NCBI GenBank assembly: GCA_021205255.1
Contig: JAJPXW010000066.1
Location: 1-13,888 of the forward strand
Reading direction: 5' to 3'
DNA length: 13,888 nt
Source of the DNA: Burkholderiales bacterium
Lineage (GTDB): Bacteria; Pseudomonadota; Gammaproteobacteria; Burkholderiales; Burkholderiaceae_F
The notes beneath the pieces were generated by a model. It was not told the origin of the DNA, did not search any database, and saw only the letters and a program-made list of their open reading frames with translations. Below are positions 1-7,774 of the stretch, piece by piece (within the stretch, counting starts at the first letter, position 1; every line of letters starts with the position of its first letter). The position numbers and the translations under genes are program-made.

Positions 1-22
1 GTTAGGAACTATAGTTCAGAAC

Positions 23-1822
23 GTGCAGAATTTTTTAGGTAAGCGCACAGCGCGCAAAAAACCCGTAGTCATACCTAAGCGAGAACATAACATTAATTTA
101 CGGAATGTCAGCGGCTATGCCATTCAAGTCTGCCGACAGCTAAAAGAAGAAGGTTATTCCGCTTTTATCGTAGGAGGGGCAGTAAGGGACCTCCTCATTG
201 GACATCGGCCAAAAGATTTCGATGTGGCTACCGATGCTACTCCTGAAGAAGTAAGAAGAATTATTAAGAGATCCGTCATTATTGGTAAAAGATTTCGGCT
301 TGTCCACGCCATAAAAGGTTCGGAGACTATTGAAATTTCAACGTTCCGTGCCAATGATGATGAAGGAGTGCAAAAAGACGAAGAAGGCCGGGTAGTAGCA
401 GATAACGTCTACGGTGAGCAACACGAAGATGCATCTCGCCGGGATTTCACAATCAATGCAATGTATTACGACCCTACTACCGAGGAGGTCTACGACTATC
501 ACAACGGCTTGAGGGATATTCGCAATAAAGTTGTACGCATGATTGGCAGTCCAGCTGCACGCTTTCGGGAGGATCCAGTCAGAATATTGCGTGCGATTCG
601 CATTTCAGCGAAGCTCGGCTTCAAAATTGATCCAGCTATGATCAAAGAGATGCCGAAAATGCAGCATCTTTTACAAAATGTCCCGGAATCGAGACTAGTT
701 GACGAGATTCTGAAAATGATGATGAGCGGGGCAGCCATAGAATGCATTAAGGAATTAAAGGAATGCGGTATCACTGAAGACTTGCCCCTGATGGAGCCAA
801 TTCGCAACCCTGCAAGTTGGCCAATGATTAAAGCCGGGTTGGAAAAGACGGATGCCCGCATCAAAGCTTTCAAACCAGTCTCATCAAGTTTTGTCTTTGC
901 TTTTCTCCTGTGGCATTTATTTAGAGAAGCCGCTAAAAAGATTAAGGATGAGAATCCAGAGCTGACACCTGCTCGCATCATGGCGGATGCCGTCAAGGCA
1001 GTCTTTGCTTCAGGGGCAGCGCGTGGACTTATGCATCGCAGGCTTAGCGATATGGTTGAGATTTGGAGGATGCAGCCTCGCTTTGCCTCCAGAAACATGA
1101 CTTCCATACTGAAGCTCGTTAACCATCCACGATTCAGAGCTGCTTACGATTTTCTTATGTTGCGAGCCCAAGATGGAGAAGTAAATAAGGAGATTGCTGA
1201 TTGGTGGACATCCTTCTACGATACCGATAAAAAGAGCAGGGTAGAAATGGCTCGTGCTAGAGCAAAAGAGTTAGCAGCACAGTATCGGGCCCAAAGAGCA
1301 GAGTTAGAAGCTACTGGGGCATTACCACCTGAAAATAAGGAAAATAAACCAAAGGTTCGGGCTCGTAAAAGAAGCCGTAGAACAAATTCCTCTCTAAAGA
1401 ATTCTGCGATAACAACTTCTACTCAAGATCCGCCAATAGAGATTACTGATCCACCTTCAAATATAAATAATGACGCGAGAGTAGTTTCGCACAAAAAGAA
1501 AGATCCTCCAGATAGCGAGAATTCCTCAGAGTTGGCTACAAGAAGAGTGGCAAAGAAACAGTCTTCTAGTTCAGCGATCGATCTGGAAAGACGAGAGAAG
1601 TTCAGTTCTTTAGATAAGACTAATGCCGACCCTAAGGACGAAGCCTTCGGTAAGAGCATTAAATCTAAAAAAGAAAACCCAAAAGGAACTAAACCTCGTA
1701 GGAAAACGACTGAAGTAGTCAAGAAAGCCGCTTCTGCCGATGCTGAAGCCACTATAACTCCAAGAAAAAAGAAACCTCATCGTAGAACATCTGCCCTATT
1801 GTCGCCATCAAAGGGCAATTGA
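23..1822 (+). CDS. pcnB: Poly(A) polymerase I with long basic C-terminal tail
   Basis: Adds 3' poly(A) tails to RNA and so promotes RNA turnover; a class II nucleotidyltransferase related to CCA-adding enzymes. Visible motifs: GGAVRDLLIG followed by the metal-binding pair D65/D67 in KDFDVAT, the RRDFTIN motif at 139-145, and EDPVR at 183-187. The region to about residue 430 follows E. coli PcnB closely, including the FRAAYDFLMLRA segment. The last ~165 residues are a Lys/Arg/Ser/Thr-rich low-complexity tail that E. coli PcnB lacks in this length; it could bind RNA (inference). The start is uncertain: GTG at 23 has no well-placed Shine-Dalgarno, and the frame stays open to the left edge, so the true start may lie outside the window. 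folK follows after 16 bases, as in many proteobacteria. Confidence 0.93.
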   Translation: MQNFLGKRTARKKPVVIPKREHNINLRNVSGYAIQVCRQLKEEGYSAFIVGGAVRDLLIGHRPKDFDVATDATPEEVRRIIKRSVIIGKRFRLVHAIKGSETIEISTFRANDDEGVQKDEEGRVVADNVYGEQHEDASRRDFTINAMYYDPTTEEVYDYHNGLRDIRNKVVRMIGSPAARFREDPVRILRAIRISAKLGFKIDPAMIKEMPKMQHLLQNVPESRLVDEILKMMMSGAAIECIKELKECGITEDLPLMEPIRNPASWPMIKAGLEKTDARIKAFKPVSSSFVFAFLLWHLFREAAKKIKDENPELTPARIMADAVKAVFASGAARGLMHRRLSDMVEIWRMQPRFASRNMTSILKLVNHPRFRAAYDFLMLRAQDGEVNKEIADWWTSFYDTDKKSRVEMARARAKELAAQYRAQRAELEATGALPPENKENKPKVRARKRSRRTNSSLKNSAITTSTQDPPIEITDPPSNINNDARVVSHKKKDPPDSENSSELATRRVAKKQSSSSAIDLERREKFSSLDKTNADPKDEAFGKSIKSKKENPKGTKPRRKTTEVVKKAASADAEATITPRKKKPHRRTSALLSPSKGN

Positions 1823-1838
1823 TAGAAGAATTAAAGAA

Positions 1839-2363
1839 ATGAAAATTTATATAGGTCTAGGTGGCAACCTTGGGGATCCTGAGGAGTTCTTAAGCAACGC
1901 CGCAAAAATGATTAATGAGTGGCCTGACTTTAAAAGTTGCCAGGTTTCTTCCCTGTACCGCTCTGAACCTGTGGATTCCTTCGGTCCTGATTATTTAAAT
2001 GCAGTAATGAGTGCCGAAACGGATTTAGATCCTGAAGAAGTACTAAGTGTCTTATTGAAGATTGAAAAAAATCTAGGCAGGAAAAGGCCAGCCGGGATTC
2101 GTAATGCTCCACGAGTTATTGATTGTGACTTGCTTCTCTATGGCGACTGTATCAAAGAGACTCCATTTCTAGAATTACCGCATCCACGGGTACACGAAAG
2201 GGCTTTTACTCTTGTTCCGATAATAGAGTTGACCCCTGACTTGGAAATCCCAGGGAAAGGGTTAGCTCGGGAGCTTCTAGAAAAAGTAGTTGATCAGAGC
2301 GTTGAACTTTATAAGAAGCCTGAGGAGTGGTTCGTTATAACGCAGTCTGAAAAAGAAAGTTAA
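1839..2363 (+). CDS. folK: 2-amino-4-hydroxy-6-hydroxymethyldihydropteridine pyrophosphokinase (HPPK)
   Basis: Transfers pyrophosphate from ATP to 6-hydroxymethyl-7,8-dihydropterin, the step before dihydropteroate synthase in folate synthesis; cytosolic. The 174 residues are close to the usual HPPK length. Visible family signs are the N-terminal GLGGNLGD, the YRSEPV segment near 40-45, and the signature RNAPRVIDCDLLLYG, in which D95 and D97 match the metal-binding pair of E. coli HPPK. PHPRVHERAF follows, with H115 in the conserved place. The ATG lies 16 bases after the pcnB stop, which suggests co-transcription and possibly translational coupling, since the leader shows only a weak purine-rich stretch. 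Nothing looks damaged. Confidence 0.95.
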   Translation: MKIYIGLGGNLGDPEEFLSNAAKMINEWPDFKSCQVSSLYRSEPVDSFGPDYLNAVMSAETDLDPEEVLSVLLKIEKNLGRKRPAGIRNAPRVIDCDLLLYGDCIKETPFLELPHPRVHERAFTLVPIIELTPDLEIPGKGLARELLEKVVDQSVELYKKPEEWFVITQSEKES

Positions 2364-2371
2364 AACTGAGG

Positions 2372-2389
2372 CTCGGGCGAAAGCTTGAG
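2372..2389 (+). other. Small hairpin with GAAA tetraloop after folK
   Basis: CTCGGGC and GCTTGAG pair over 7 positions (two G-T wobbles) around a GAAA loop, 8 bases after the folK stop codon. GNRA loops are stable in RNA. No T-run follows, so this is not a typical intrinsic terminator; it may be an mRNA 3'-end or processing structure (inference). Confidence 0.4.
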
Positions 2390-2420
2390 ATATAAAGCTA
2401 GAGATAAAAGCTAAAGAAAA
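2380..2420. repeat. Three degenerate tandem copies of a 14-base AAAGCT unit
   Basis: Copies starting at 2380, 2394 and 2407 read AAAGCTTGAGATAT, AAAGCTAGAGATAA and AAAGCTAAAGAAAA. The first overlaps the right arm of the small hairpin. The spacing of 13-14 bases is regular, but the purine-rich composition makes chance similarity possible. Confidence 0.35.
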
Positions 2421-2489
2421 AAGAGAAATGAAATGCTCTGCATCCGGTAAAGATAGTGGTGATGCGAACTTTCTTGACTTTGTTCTTTC

Positions 2490-2519
2490 TTGAGTGTTGC
2501 GGGGGGTTAACTCTATAAT
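2490..2519 (+). promoter_or_regulatory. Predicted sigma-70 promoter for panB-panC
   Basis: TTGAGT at 2490-2495 and a consensus TATAAT at 2514-2519 are separated by 18 bases. They lie about 85 bases upstream of the panB start, inside the 239-base gap after folK. This suggests panB-panC has its own promoter rather than relying only on read-through from pcnB-folK. Seen from motif match only. Confidence 0.6.
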
Positions 2520-2602
2520 CACGAAATTCCATAAATTTTTCAATTAAATATCTTGCCGTCCACTTACTACAGATGGACGCTATCGTTTATAGGAGAGGAA
2601 CA

Positions 2603-3418
2603 ATGCAGACTGATCAAATAGAGCGTAAACCAGTGACATTAGCTGGCATATACAAAATGTATCGAGAGGGTACTCCGCTTGCTATGCTGACGGCTTATGA
2701 CTCAACTTTTGCCTATCTTGAAGACCACGCTGGAGTTGACATCATCCTGATCGGGGATTCCGTGGGCCAAGTAGTACAGGGGAAGAAAAACACGATTCCC
2801 GTCACTATGGATGAGATGATTTACCACACAGCCTGCGTAGCAGCTGGCAATCAAACGGCTTGCATCGTAGCCGATTTGCCATTTGGCGCCTATCTAGTCA
2901 ATGAAGATAGAGCTGTCGAAAACTGCGTAGAACTTATTAAGGCTGGTGCCAATATGGTGAAGTTCGAGGGTGGTCAGGAGGTTTGTTCATTAGTAAGCCG
3001 TCTAGCCACAATGGGAATTCCAGTCTGCGCACATCTTGGCGTTACACCGCAGTCGATTAAAACGATAGGTGGCTACTACGTCCAAGGTAAGACCTACTAG
3101 CATAAATAAAGACTTAAAGCCGATGCTATCGCACTTCAAAATGCAGGGGCTAAGATTGTTTTGATGGAAATGGTTCCTGCCACAGTAGCCAAGGAAGTAA
3201 CGCAGGAATTGCAAGTGCCGACGATTGGTATTGGAGCTGGTCCCAATTGCTCCGGCCAGGTTCTCGTGCTACAGGATATTTTAGGTATCTATCCAGGTCG
3301 CGCTCCTAAGTTTGCTAAGAATTTCATGAACGGCGCTTCAAGTATTCAAGAAGCAGTCGCCAATTATGTCAAAGAGGTCAAGTCCAAGGCCTTCCCAACC
3401 ATGAGCAATAGCTTTTAA
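2603..3418 (+). pseudogene. panB: 3-methyl-2-oxobutanoate hydroxymethyltransferase, interrupted by two in-frame stops
   Basis: PanB makes ketopantoate from 2-oxoisovalerate and methylene-tetrahydrofolate, the first step of pantothenate synthesis. I chose ATG 2603 over ATG 2573 because AGGAG at 2591-2595 sits 7 bases before it. The frame encodes PanB throughout: GDS in ILIGDSVGQ, VADLPF, MVKFEGG, CAHLGVTPQS, then LMEMVP and IGIGAG, covering the known active-site residues. It is broken by TAG at 3098-3100 and TAA at 3107-3109, after the conserved VQGKT. Alignment to E. coli or Burkholderia PanB from memory needs no net gap across the lesion. Removing T3095 and adding one A in the run at 3108-3110 would give KTTSINKRLKADA with no stop, so paired indels or a sequence error are as plausible as two nonsense mutations. 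As read it gives a 165-residue fragment lacking the C-terminal third. Intact panC follows 18 bases on. Confidence 0.85.
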
Positions 3419-3436
3419 TTAGCTTATTAAATAGAA

Positions 3437-4285
3437 ATGATCGTAGTTAATACAGTAGAGGAATTAAGAAAAGCCCTTGACGGGAAGAAAGACATTGCGC
3501 TTGTTCCGACCATGGGCAATCTTCATGAAGGGCATCTTGCGCTGACAGCCGAGGCCAAGAAGCAAGCACCTTTTGTTGTTGCGTCTATCTTTGTCAATCC
3601 GCTTCAGTTTGGTCCGAATGAAGATTTCGATACTTATCCAAGAACTTTGGACGAGGATATAAAAAAGCTTGAGGAACAAGGCGCTGTCGATGTGGTTTTT
3701 GCACCTTCGGTCAAGGAAATGTATCCGGAAAAGCAGACTTATTTCGTAAAGCCGGATCCTAGGCTTGCCAATATTTACGAAGGATACTATCGGCCAGGAT
3801 TCTTTGATGGCGTAGCTACCGTAGTTAGCAAGCTATTCAACATGGTCCGTCCCTCTGTGGCGCTATTTGGGAAGAAGGACTACCAGCAGTTGAAAGTGAT
3901 AGAAAAGATGGTCAAGCAGATGGGCCAGCCAATTAAGATCGTGGCCGTGGAAACTGCGAGAGACCCGGAAACTGGACTGGCCTACTCTTCTAGAAATAAT
4001 TATCTAACGGAAGAAGAAAAGAAAGTCGCTCCATTGCTCTATAAGGTTATTTCACGCGTAAAGAATGATATAGAAGATGGAGCGCCAATTGTGGCCGAGC
4101 TGGAATCCGATGCTGATTGGCGTTTGAGAGACAAAGGCTGGAAGCCTGATTATGTGGTAGTGGTTCGGCGAAGCGATCTTATGGTTCCATTGCGTGATGA
4201 ATACGATGCCAAGATTCCAATGCTCGTTCTCGCAGCTGCCAAACTTGGTAATACAAGACTGATCGACAACATAGAAGTCTACTAA
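3437..4285 (+). CDS. panC: Pantothenate synthetase (pantoate--beta-alanine ligase)
   Basis: Condenses D-pantoate with beta-alanine using ATP through a pantoyl-adenylate intermediate; the last step of pantothenate synthesis, in the cytosol. The 282 residues match the family length. Motifs in order: PTMGNLHEGH at 24-33 (the HIGH-like nucleotide-binding loop), IFVNPLQFGPNEDF, YYRPGFFDGVATVV, FGKKDYQQL, and SSRNNYL (KMSKS-like region). The gene sits 18 bases after panB and is probably in the same transcript. The leader shows no good Shine-Dalgarno (AAATAGAA only), which would fit dependence on translation of panB; if so, premature termination in panB could lower PanC too (inference). The reading frame shows no damage. 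Confidence 0.95.
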   Translation: MIVVNTVEELRKALDGKKDIALVPTMGNLHEGHLALTAEAKKQAPFVVASIFVNPLQFGPNEDFDTYPRTLDEDIKKLEEQGAVDVVFAPSVKEMYPEKQTYFVKPDPRLANIYEGYYRPGFFDGVATVVSKLFNMVRPSVALFGKKDYQQLKVIEKMVKQMGQPIKIVAVETARDPETGLAYSSRNNYLTEEEKKVAPLLYKVISRVKNDIEDGAPIVAELESDADWRLRDKGWKPDYVVVVRRSDLMVPLRDEYDAKIPMLVLAAAKLGNTRLIDNIEVY

Positions 4286-4324
4286 GCTCTCCGAGTTCCA
4301 GCTTTCCATAACTTACATAACAAG

Positions 4325-4358
4325 ACGCCCCGGTTTTAATCTTCAGGGCGTTCCTGTC
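4325..4358. terminator. Probable terminator between convergent panC and transporter genes
   Basis: ACGCCC at 4325-4330 pairs with GGGCGT at 4346-4351 around a 15-base loop, followed on the plus strand by a T-rich but interrupted stretch. It sits in the 97-base gap between two genes that converge, where a shared terminator is expected. The stem is short and the U-tract poor. Confidence 0.45.
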
Positions 4359-4382
4359 TTTAGAGTTTCTATTCAGAGCCTT

Positions 4383-5168
4383 CTACTCTTGTGGCAAAAC
4401 TCTCTTCAGGAAAGATCGAGTTCTCTCTTCCTTGGGATGCATAAGAACTTCTTCTGGTGTCCCTTGTTCAACAATTTTGCCACCATCGACAAAAATTACC
4501 CTATCGGCTACATCCCTAGCAAACGACATTTCATGAGTGACGACGGCCATTGTCATACCCGACTTCGCCAGTTCTCTCATTACATTTAGGACTTCGCCTA
4601 CGAGTTCAGGGTCCAATGCCGAAGTCGGTTCGTCGAACAACATGGCGCGGGGCTCCATTGCTAATCCTCTGGCAATCGCTACGCGTTGCTGCTGCCCACC
4701 GGAGAGACTGGCTGGATAATCATTGGCTTTTTCTTCTAGTCCGACCCGGCGAAGCATTGCCATTGCTCGCTTTTTAGCTTCCTCCTTAGGAACTTTGCCA
4801 ACTAGCTGAGGAGCCAATGCAATGTTTTCAAGGACAGTTTTATGCGGCCACAGATTAAAGCGCTGGAACACCATACCAAGATGTTCACGGACTTTATTTA
4901 AATCTGTTTTCGGTGACGTAATATCAATGCCATCAACAATGATCTGGCCACTATTGGCTTGTTCAAGAGCGTTCATGCACCGCAATAACGTCGACTTCCC
5001 AGAACCGGAGGGGCCTTGGATGTCTACTTTTACGCCTTGATGGAAATCGAGATCGATGCCCTTTAGAACTTCATTCTTTCCAAAAGACTTATGTAAGTTC
5101 CTTATTTTGATTAAGGGCTCCTGGTCCATGGCAGCTACAGGCACATTTTTTTTATCCTTATCTGTCAT
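4383..5168 (-). CDS. Polar amino acid ABC transporter, ATP-binding protein (GlnQ/HisP-like)
   Basis: Energises import of a polar amino acid by hydrolysing ATP at the inner face of the cytoplasmic membrane. Visible motifs: Walker [10 protein letters not shown] at 52-60, Q-loop Q102, signature LSGGQ at 155-159, Walker B ending D179/E180, D-loop SALD and switch H212. [10 protein letters not shown] is typical of the amino acid (PAAT) ATPases. The start ATG at 5168 overlaps the permease stop in an ATGA arrangement, so the two are probably translationally coupled. A later Met at residue 14 is possible, but the overlap and a purine-rich GGGAGA upstream favour this start. Last gene of a three-gene unit resembling E. 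coli glnHPQ. The amino acid carried cannot be told from the ATPase. Confidence 0.94.
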   Translation of the reverse strand: MTDKDKKNVPVAAMDQEPLIKIRNLHKSFGKNEVLKGIDLDFHQGVKVDIQGPSGSGKSTLLRCMNALEQANSGQIIVDGIDITSPKTDLNKVREHLGMVFQRFNLWPHKTVLENIALAPQLVGKVPKEEAKKRAMAMLRRVGLEEKANDYPASLSGGQQQRVAIARGLAMEPRAMLFDEPTSALDPELVGEVLNVMRELAKSGMTMAVVTHEMSFARDVADRVIFVDGGKIVEQGTPEEVLMHPKEERTRSFLKRVLPQE

Positions 5169-5917
5169 TTATTTTCGTCTCCCTTACCTAGCCGTTCCTC
5201 TAGTTTCTTCACTACCCAGGCAAGTCCAAGAGTCATTACCCAATACATTAATGAGATAGTAATGTAAGGTTCCCAGTATCTAGCGGATGCTCCCGCCACA
5301 GTTCGAGCGGCATAGGCAAGTTCCGCTAGGCCGATTGCCGACACTAGGGAAGAGTCCTTCAGGATAGCGATAGCGTTGTTGCCTAATGGAGGAAGCATTC
5401 TGCGGAAAGCTTGCGGCAAGATAATATGGAACATGGCTTGCCAATAAGTCATGCCCACAGAACGAGCCGCTTCCATTTGCCCTTTATCGAGAGACTGGAT
5501 TCCAGCGCGGAAGACTTCCGACATATAGGCTCCTGCGTTTAAGGTAATGGCCACGATGCCGGCGAGCATTGCACCGTAAGTAGAACGGATTTCCCGGGCT
5601 AAATCGCCTGAAATTAAAACTCCTTCGGTGGGATGAATGAAAAAAGGCAAAATGGCAAACTGCATGAGCAGGATTTGCACAAATAGAGGGGTTCCTCTAA
5701 AGAAACTTACATAAACGGCAACTGGCCAGCGAATGAAGTATTTCAGGATCTGTTTCCAAGGAGCATGACGAGCATCGGCTAGTCTTGCCATTCCCAAGGC
5801 CATACCAAGAATTACACCGAGACAGACGCAGATCACGGTGAGTTGAATTGTCATTTTGGCCCCTTCAACGAAGAGAGGCCAATATTCAGTTACGACTTCA
5901 AAGCGAAAACCGCCCAC
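5165..5917 (-). CDS. Polar amino acid ABC transporter, permease protein (GlnP/HisM-like)
   Basis: Forms the membrane channel of the importer; with one permease gene in the unit it probably works as a homodimer. Hydrophobic segments lie at about 21-44, 66-93, 115-130, 185-205 and 217-236. The cytoplasmic EAA loop that docks the ATPase is clear: E149-A-A-x3-G155 followed by a conserved LPQAF segment. [13 protein letters not shown] is typical of the HisMQ/GlnP family. I take the start as GTG 5917, because AAGGAG sits 5 bases before it; the overlapping ATG at 5919 is out of frame. Downstream it overlaps the ATPase gene by 4 bases. Upstream, a 66-base gap to the binding protein gene holds a strong hairpin. 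Confidence 0.94.
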   Translation of the reverse strand: MGGFRFEVVTEYWPLFVEGAKMTIQLTVICVCLGVILGMALGMARLADARHAPWKQILKYFIRWPVAVYVSFFRGTPLFVQILLMQFAILPFFIHPTEGVLISGDLAREIRSTYGAMLAGIVAITLNAGAYMSEVFRAGIQSLDKGQMEAARSVGMTYWQAMFHIILPQAFRRMLPPLGNNAIAILKDSSLVSAIGLAELAYAARTVAGASARYWEPYITISLMYWVMTLGLAWVVKKLEERLGKGDENK

Positions 5918-5950
5918 ATTGTCTCCTTGTCTCTAATCCAAACAAACGGT

Positions 5951-5977
5951 AAAAATCCGGTTAGAAACCGGATTTTT
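5951..5977 (-). terminator. Perfect intercistronic hairpin between binding protein and permease genes
   Basis: AAAAATCCGGTT and AACCGGATTTTT form a 12-base perfect inverted repeat around a 3-base loop. On the minus strand it begins 6 bases after the binding protein stop and ends in TTTTT, so it looks like an intrinsic terminator inside the operon. The likely role is partial termination or 3'-end protection, giving more binding protein than permease and ATPase, as is common in ABC importer operons. Structure is seen; the role is inferred. Confidence 0.75.
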
Positions 5978-5983
5978 AATAAG

Positions 5984-6748
5984 TTAATCAGGGAGCTTCG
6001 GAGCTTCGGTACCGAACCACTTCTTATAGATTTCGTTATATTCGCCGCTAGCGATAACCTTATCTAGACCGGCGTTAATCTTATCGATTAAAGCGGTATT
6101 TCCTTTCTTGACTGCAATTCCAAAATATTGTTCAACAAAGTTTGGATCACGGGTCATGTTAAAGTGTTTATCAGGATTGTTGCGCACATAGAAAGCAAGG
6201 ACGCCTACGTCACCAATAGCCGCAACAACACCACCTTGGTTAAGTTCTTCTAGTGCGAGAGGTGTGTTGTCGAACCGGCGTATTCTGGTCGATCCTTTAC
6301 CAAACTCCGTACTGGCTGCTACGTCTCCGGCCGAGCCGTTAACTACAGCTACGTTTCCTTTTTTAAGATCGGAGAGCTTATCGATCTTAGTGCCTTCTTG
6401 TGTCAAGATTAACTGGTGGGCAAGGAAGTAAGGCTTAGAGAAGTCGACTGTTTCCTTTCTTTTATCAGTAATGGTGATGCCGGACATGATTATGTCGCGG
6501 TCGCCCTTGTCTACTGTAGCGAAAATGCCTTCCCACGGTGTATTGATGAACTTGACTTCAAAGCCAGCGGCTTTTGCAATTGCTTTCATTAAATCGACGT
6601 CAAATCCAACAAGCTCCTTTTGCGGAGTTTCGTATTCGAATGGGCGGTATGTGGCACCGGTACCGACAGTGTATGTCTCAGCTAATACACAAGTGGAAGT
6701 TAAAGCAAGGACTGCGCAGGATGCGAGCAACACCTTCTTCAGAAACAT
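5984..6748 (-). CDS. Periplasmic polar amino acid-binding protein (SBP family 3, GlnH-like)
   Basis: Captures the amino acid in the periplasm and delivers it to the permease. Residues 1-23 form a Sec signal peptide (MFLKK, hydrophobic core, cleavage likely after CVLA), giving a mature start at ETYTVG. There is no lipobox, so it should be soluble. Family 3 signs: GFDVDLMKAIAK, the signature region MSGITITDKRKETVDFSKPY, and the ending YNEIYKKWFGTE, which closely matches the end of E. coli GlnH from memory. Start ATG 6748 is preceded by AAGGAGAG about 8 bases upstream. First gene of the unit, transcribed away from moeB. Glutamine or another polar amino acid is likely; the exact ligand is not determined. 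Confidence 0.94.
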   Translation of the reverse strand: MFLKKVLLASCAVLALTSTCVLAETYTVGTGATYRPFEYETPQKELVGFDVDLMKAIAKAAGFEVKFINTPWEGIFATVDKGDRDIIMSGITITDKRKETVDFSKPYFLAHQLILTQEGTKIDKLSDLKKGNVAVVNGSAGDVAASTEFGKGSTRIRRFDNTPLALEELNQGGVVAAIGDVGVLAFYVRNNPDKHFNMTRDPNFVEQYFGIAVKKGNTALIDKINAGLDKVIASGEYNEIYKKWFGTEAPKLPD

Positions 6749-6771
6749 TTGGTTCTCTCCTTAGGTTTTAA

Positions 6772-7012
6772 TAGCAAGTTACCATGATTCAGAAAGAACA
6801 AATGAAACACGGCACTTGCAAAATTATCAATATTTTACATGTACCCTCTTTTGATTATTAGCAATATCCATAAGATGTAGGTTAAAGGCTCAAGGCTTTT
6901 TACTCTTGCGGTTTCATTAATCCTTAATCTGTGAATTTAACAATTAACGCCTTTTGCTAAGGCCTGAAGAAGGTCTGTTAAAAGGACTAGGAAACTAGAT
7001 ATAGAAAATTTG
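6772..7012. other. Divergent intergenic region between binding protein and moeB
   Basis: AT-rich gap between two divergent genes, so it should hold both promoters and any operators. I see the 8-base palindrome TACATGTA (near 6837-6844), an imperfect AT-rich dyad beside it, the dyad TTAACAATTAA at 6937-6947, and a small hairpin GCCTT/AAGGC at 6949-6963. No promoter pair matches the consensus well on either strand, and no recognisable riboswitch or small gene was seen. Confidence 0.4.
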
Positions 7013-7774
7013 ATGGAGAAAGTTTTGGAAAACATAGAGGATAGGTATTCCCGCCATGCCATGTTGACTGAGGTCGGTGAAGCAGGGCAAAGGAAAATAG
7101 AAAATACTAAGTTTTTAGTTCTGGGAGCAGGAGGACTGGGATCTCCGGCTTGTCTATATTTAGCTTCGGCTGGAGTAGGAAAACTAACCATAGTCGATAA
7201 CGACACTGTGGATTTAACAAATCTACAAAGACAAATTATCCATAACGAATCTCGCCTTGGTATTCCCAAAGCGCTTAGTGCGCAAATAAGCACTAGGTCC
7301 TTAAATTCAAGCATAGAAATAGAAGGGCTCGTGATGCGACCGGATCGGAAGGCGCTTGAAAGTTTGGTCGAATCGCATGATGTAGTTTTGGACTGCACGG
7401 ATAATACTGATTCCCGCTATCTTCTTAATGAAGTTTGCAGAGCACTTAGAAAGCCGCTTGTTACGGCTGGTGCAGTGCGCTTTGATGGACAACTGACAGT
7501 TTTTGACTTCAGGAAAGCCCAATCTCCCTGTTATGCCTGTGTTTTTCCGAATCACGAAGGCAAGGATGAGAAAGCTTCTTCTAAGGGGGTGTTTGCGCCT
7601 TTAGTGGGGACGTTAGGCTGCATGCAGGCGGCCGAGGCCCTTAAAATCGCTGGAAATTTTGGGAAACCACTGGTCGGCAAGCTTCTGATTGTCGATCTTC
7701 TTTCAATGACATTTAGCGAATTAAAGTACGGACCTTCGGACGAATGTCCTCTATGCGGGAAAAAGGAGAAATAA
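7013..7774 (+). CDS. moeB: Molybdopterin-synthase adenylyltransferase (MoeB/ThiF family)
   Basis: Adenylates the C-terminal glycine of MoaD so that it can be thiocarboxylated for molybdopterin synthesis; cytosolic E1-like enzyme. Motifs: GAGGLG at 38-43 (nucleotide binding), DNDTVDLTNLQRQ at 62-74, CTDN with catalytic D130, and zinc-binding pairs C173/C176 (CYAC) and C245/C248 (CPLC). The position matching E. coli MoeB Cys187 is Ala188 here; that Cys is reported as non-essential in MoeB, whereas ThiF needs its counterpart, which favours MoeB over ThiF. Start: ATG 7013 directly follows an in-frame TTG at 7010; I prefer the ATG, although neither has a good Shine-Dalgarno. The next gene, moaD, starts right after the stop. 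Confidence 0.9.
   Translation: MEKVLENIEDRYSRHAMLTEVGEAGQRKIENTKFLVLGAGGLGSPACLYLASAGVGKLTIVDNDTVDLTNLQRQIIHNESRLGIPKALSAQISTRSLNSSIEIEGLVMRPDRKALESLVESHDVVLDCTDNTDSRYLLNEVCRALRKPLVTAGAVRFDGQLTVFDFRKAQSPCYACVFPNHEGKDEKASSKGVFAPLVGTLGCMQAAEALKIAGNFGKPLVGKLLIVDLLSMTFSELKYGPSDECPLCGKKEK

Noticed and set aside
499..1107. Long minus-strand open frame inside pcnB
   Set aside because: It lies wholly antisense to a clearly conserved enzyme, shows no recognisable domain, and fits a shadow of the coding frame.
2474..2519. TTGACT at 2474 as the -35 box for TATAAT at 2514
   Set aside because: The spacing is 34 bases, too long for sigma-70; TTGAGT at 2490 has a workable 18-base spacing.
3164..3418. C-terminal PanB fragment as a separate functional gene starting at ATG 3164
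   Set aside because: It is in the same frame as the upstream part, lacks a ribosome site, and begins inside a conserved TIM-barrel segment, so a split functional enzyme is unlikely.
6949..7012. Molybdenum cofactor riboswitch upstream of moeB
   Set aside because: Only a 5-base hairpin is visible; the Moco RNA motif is much longer and I cannot trace its stems here.
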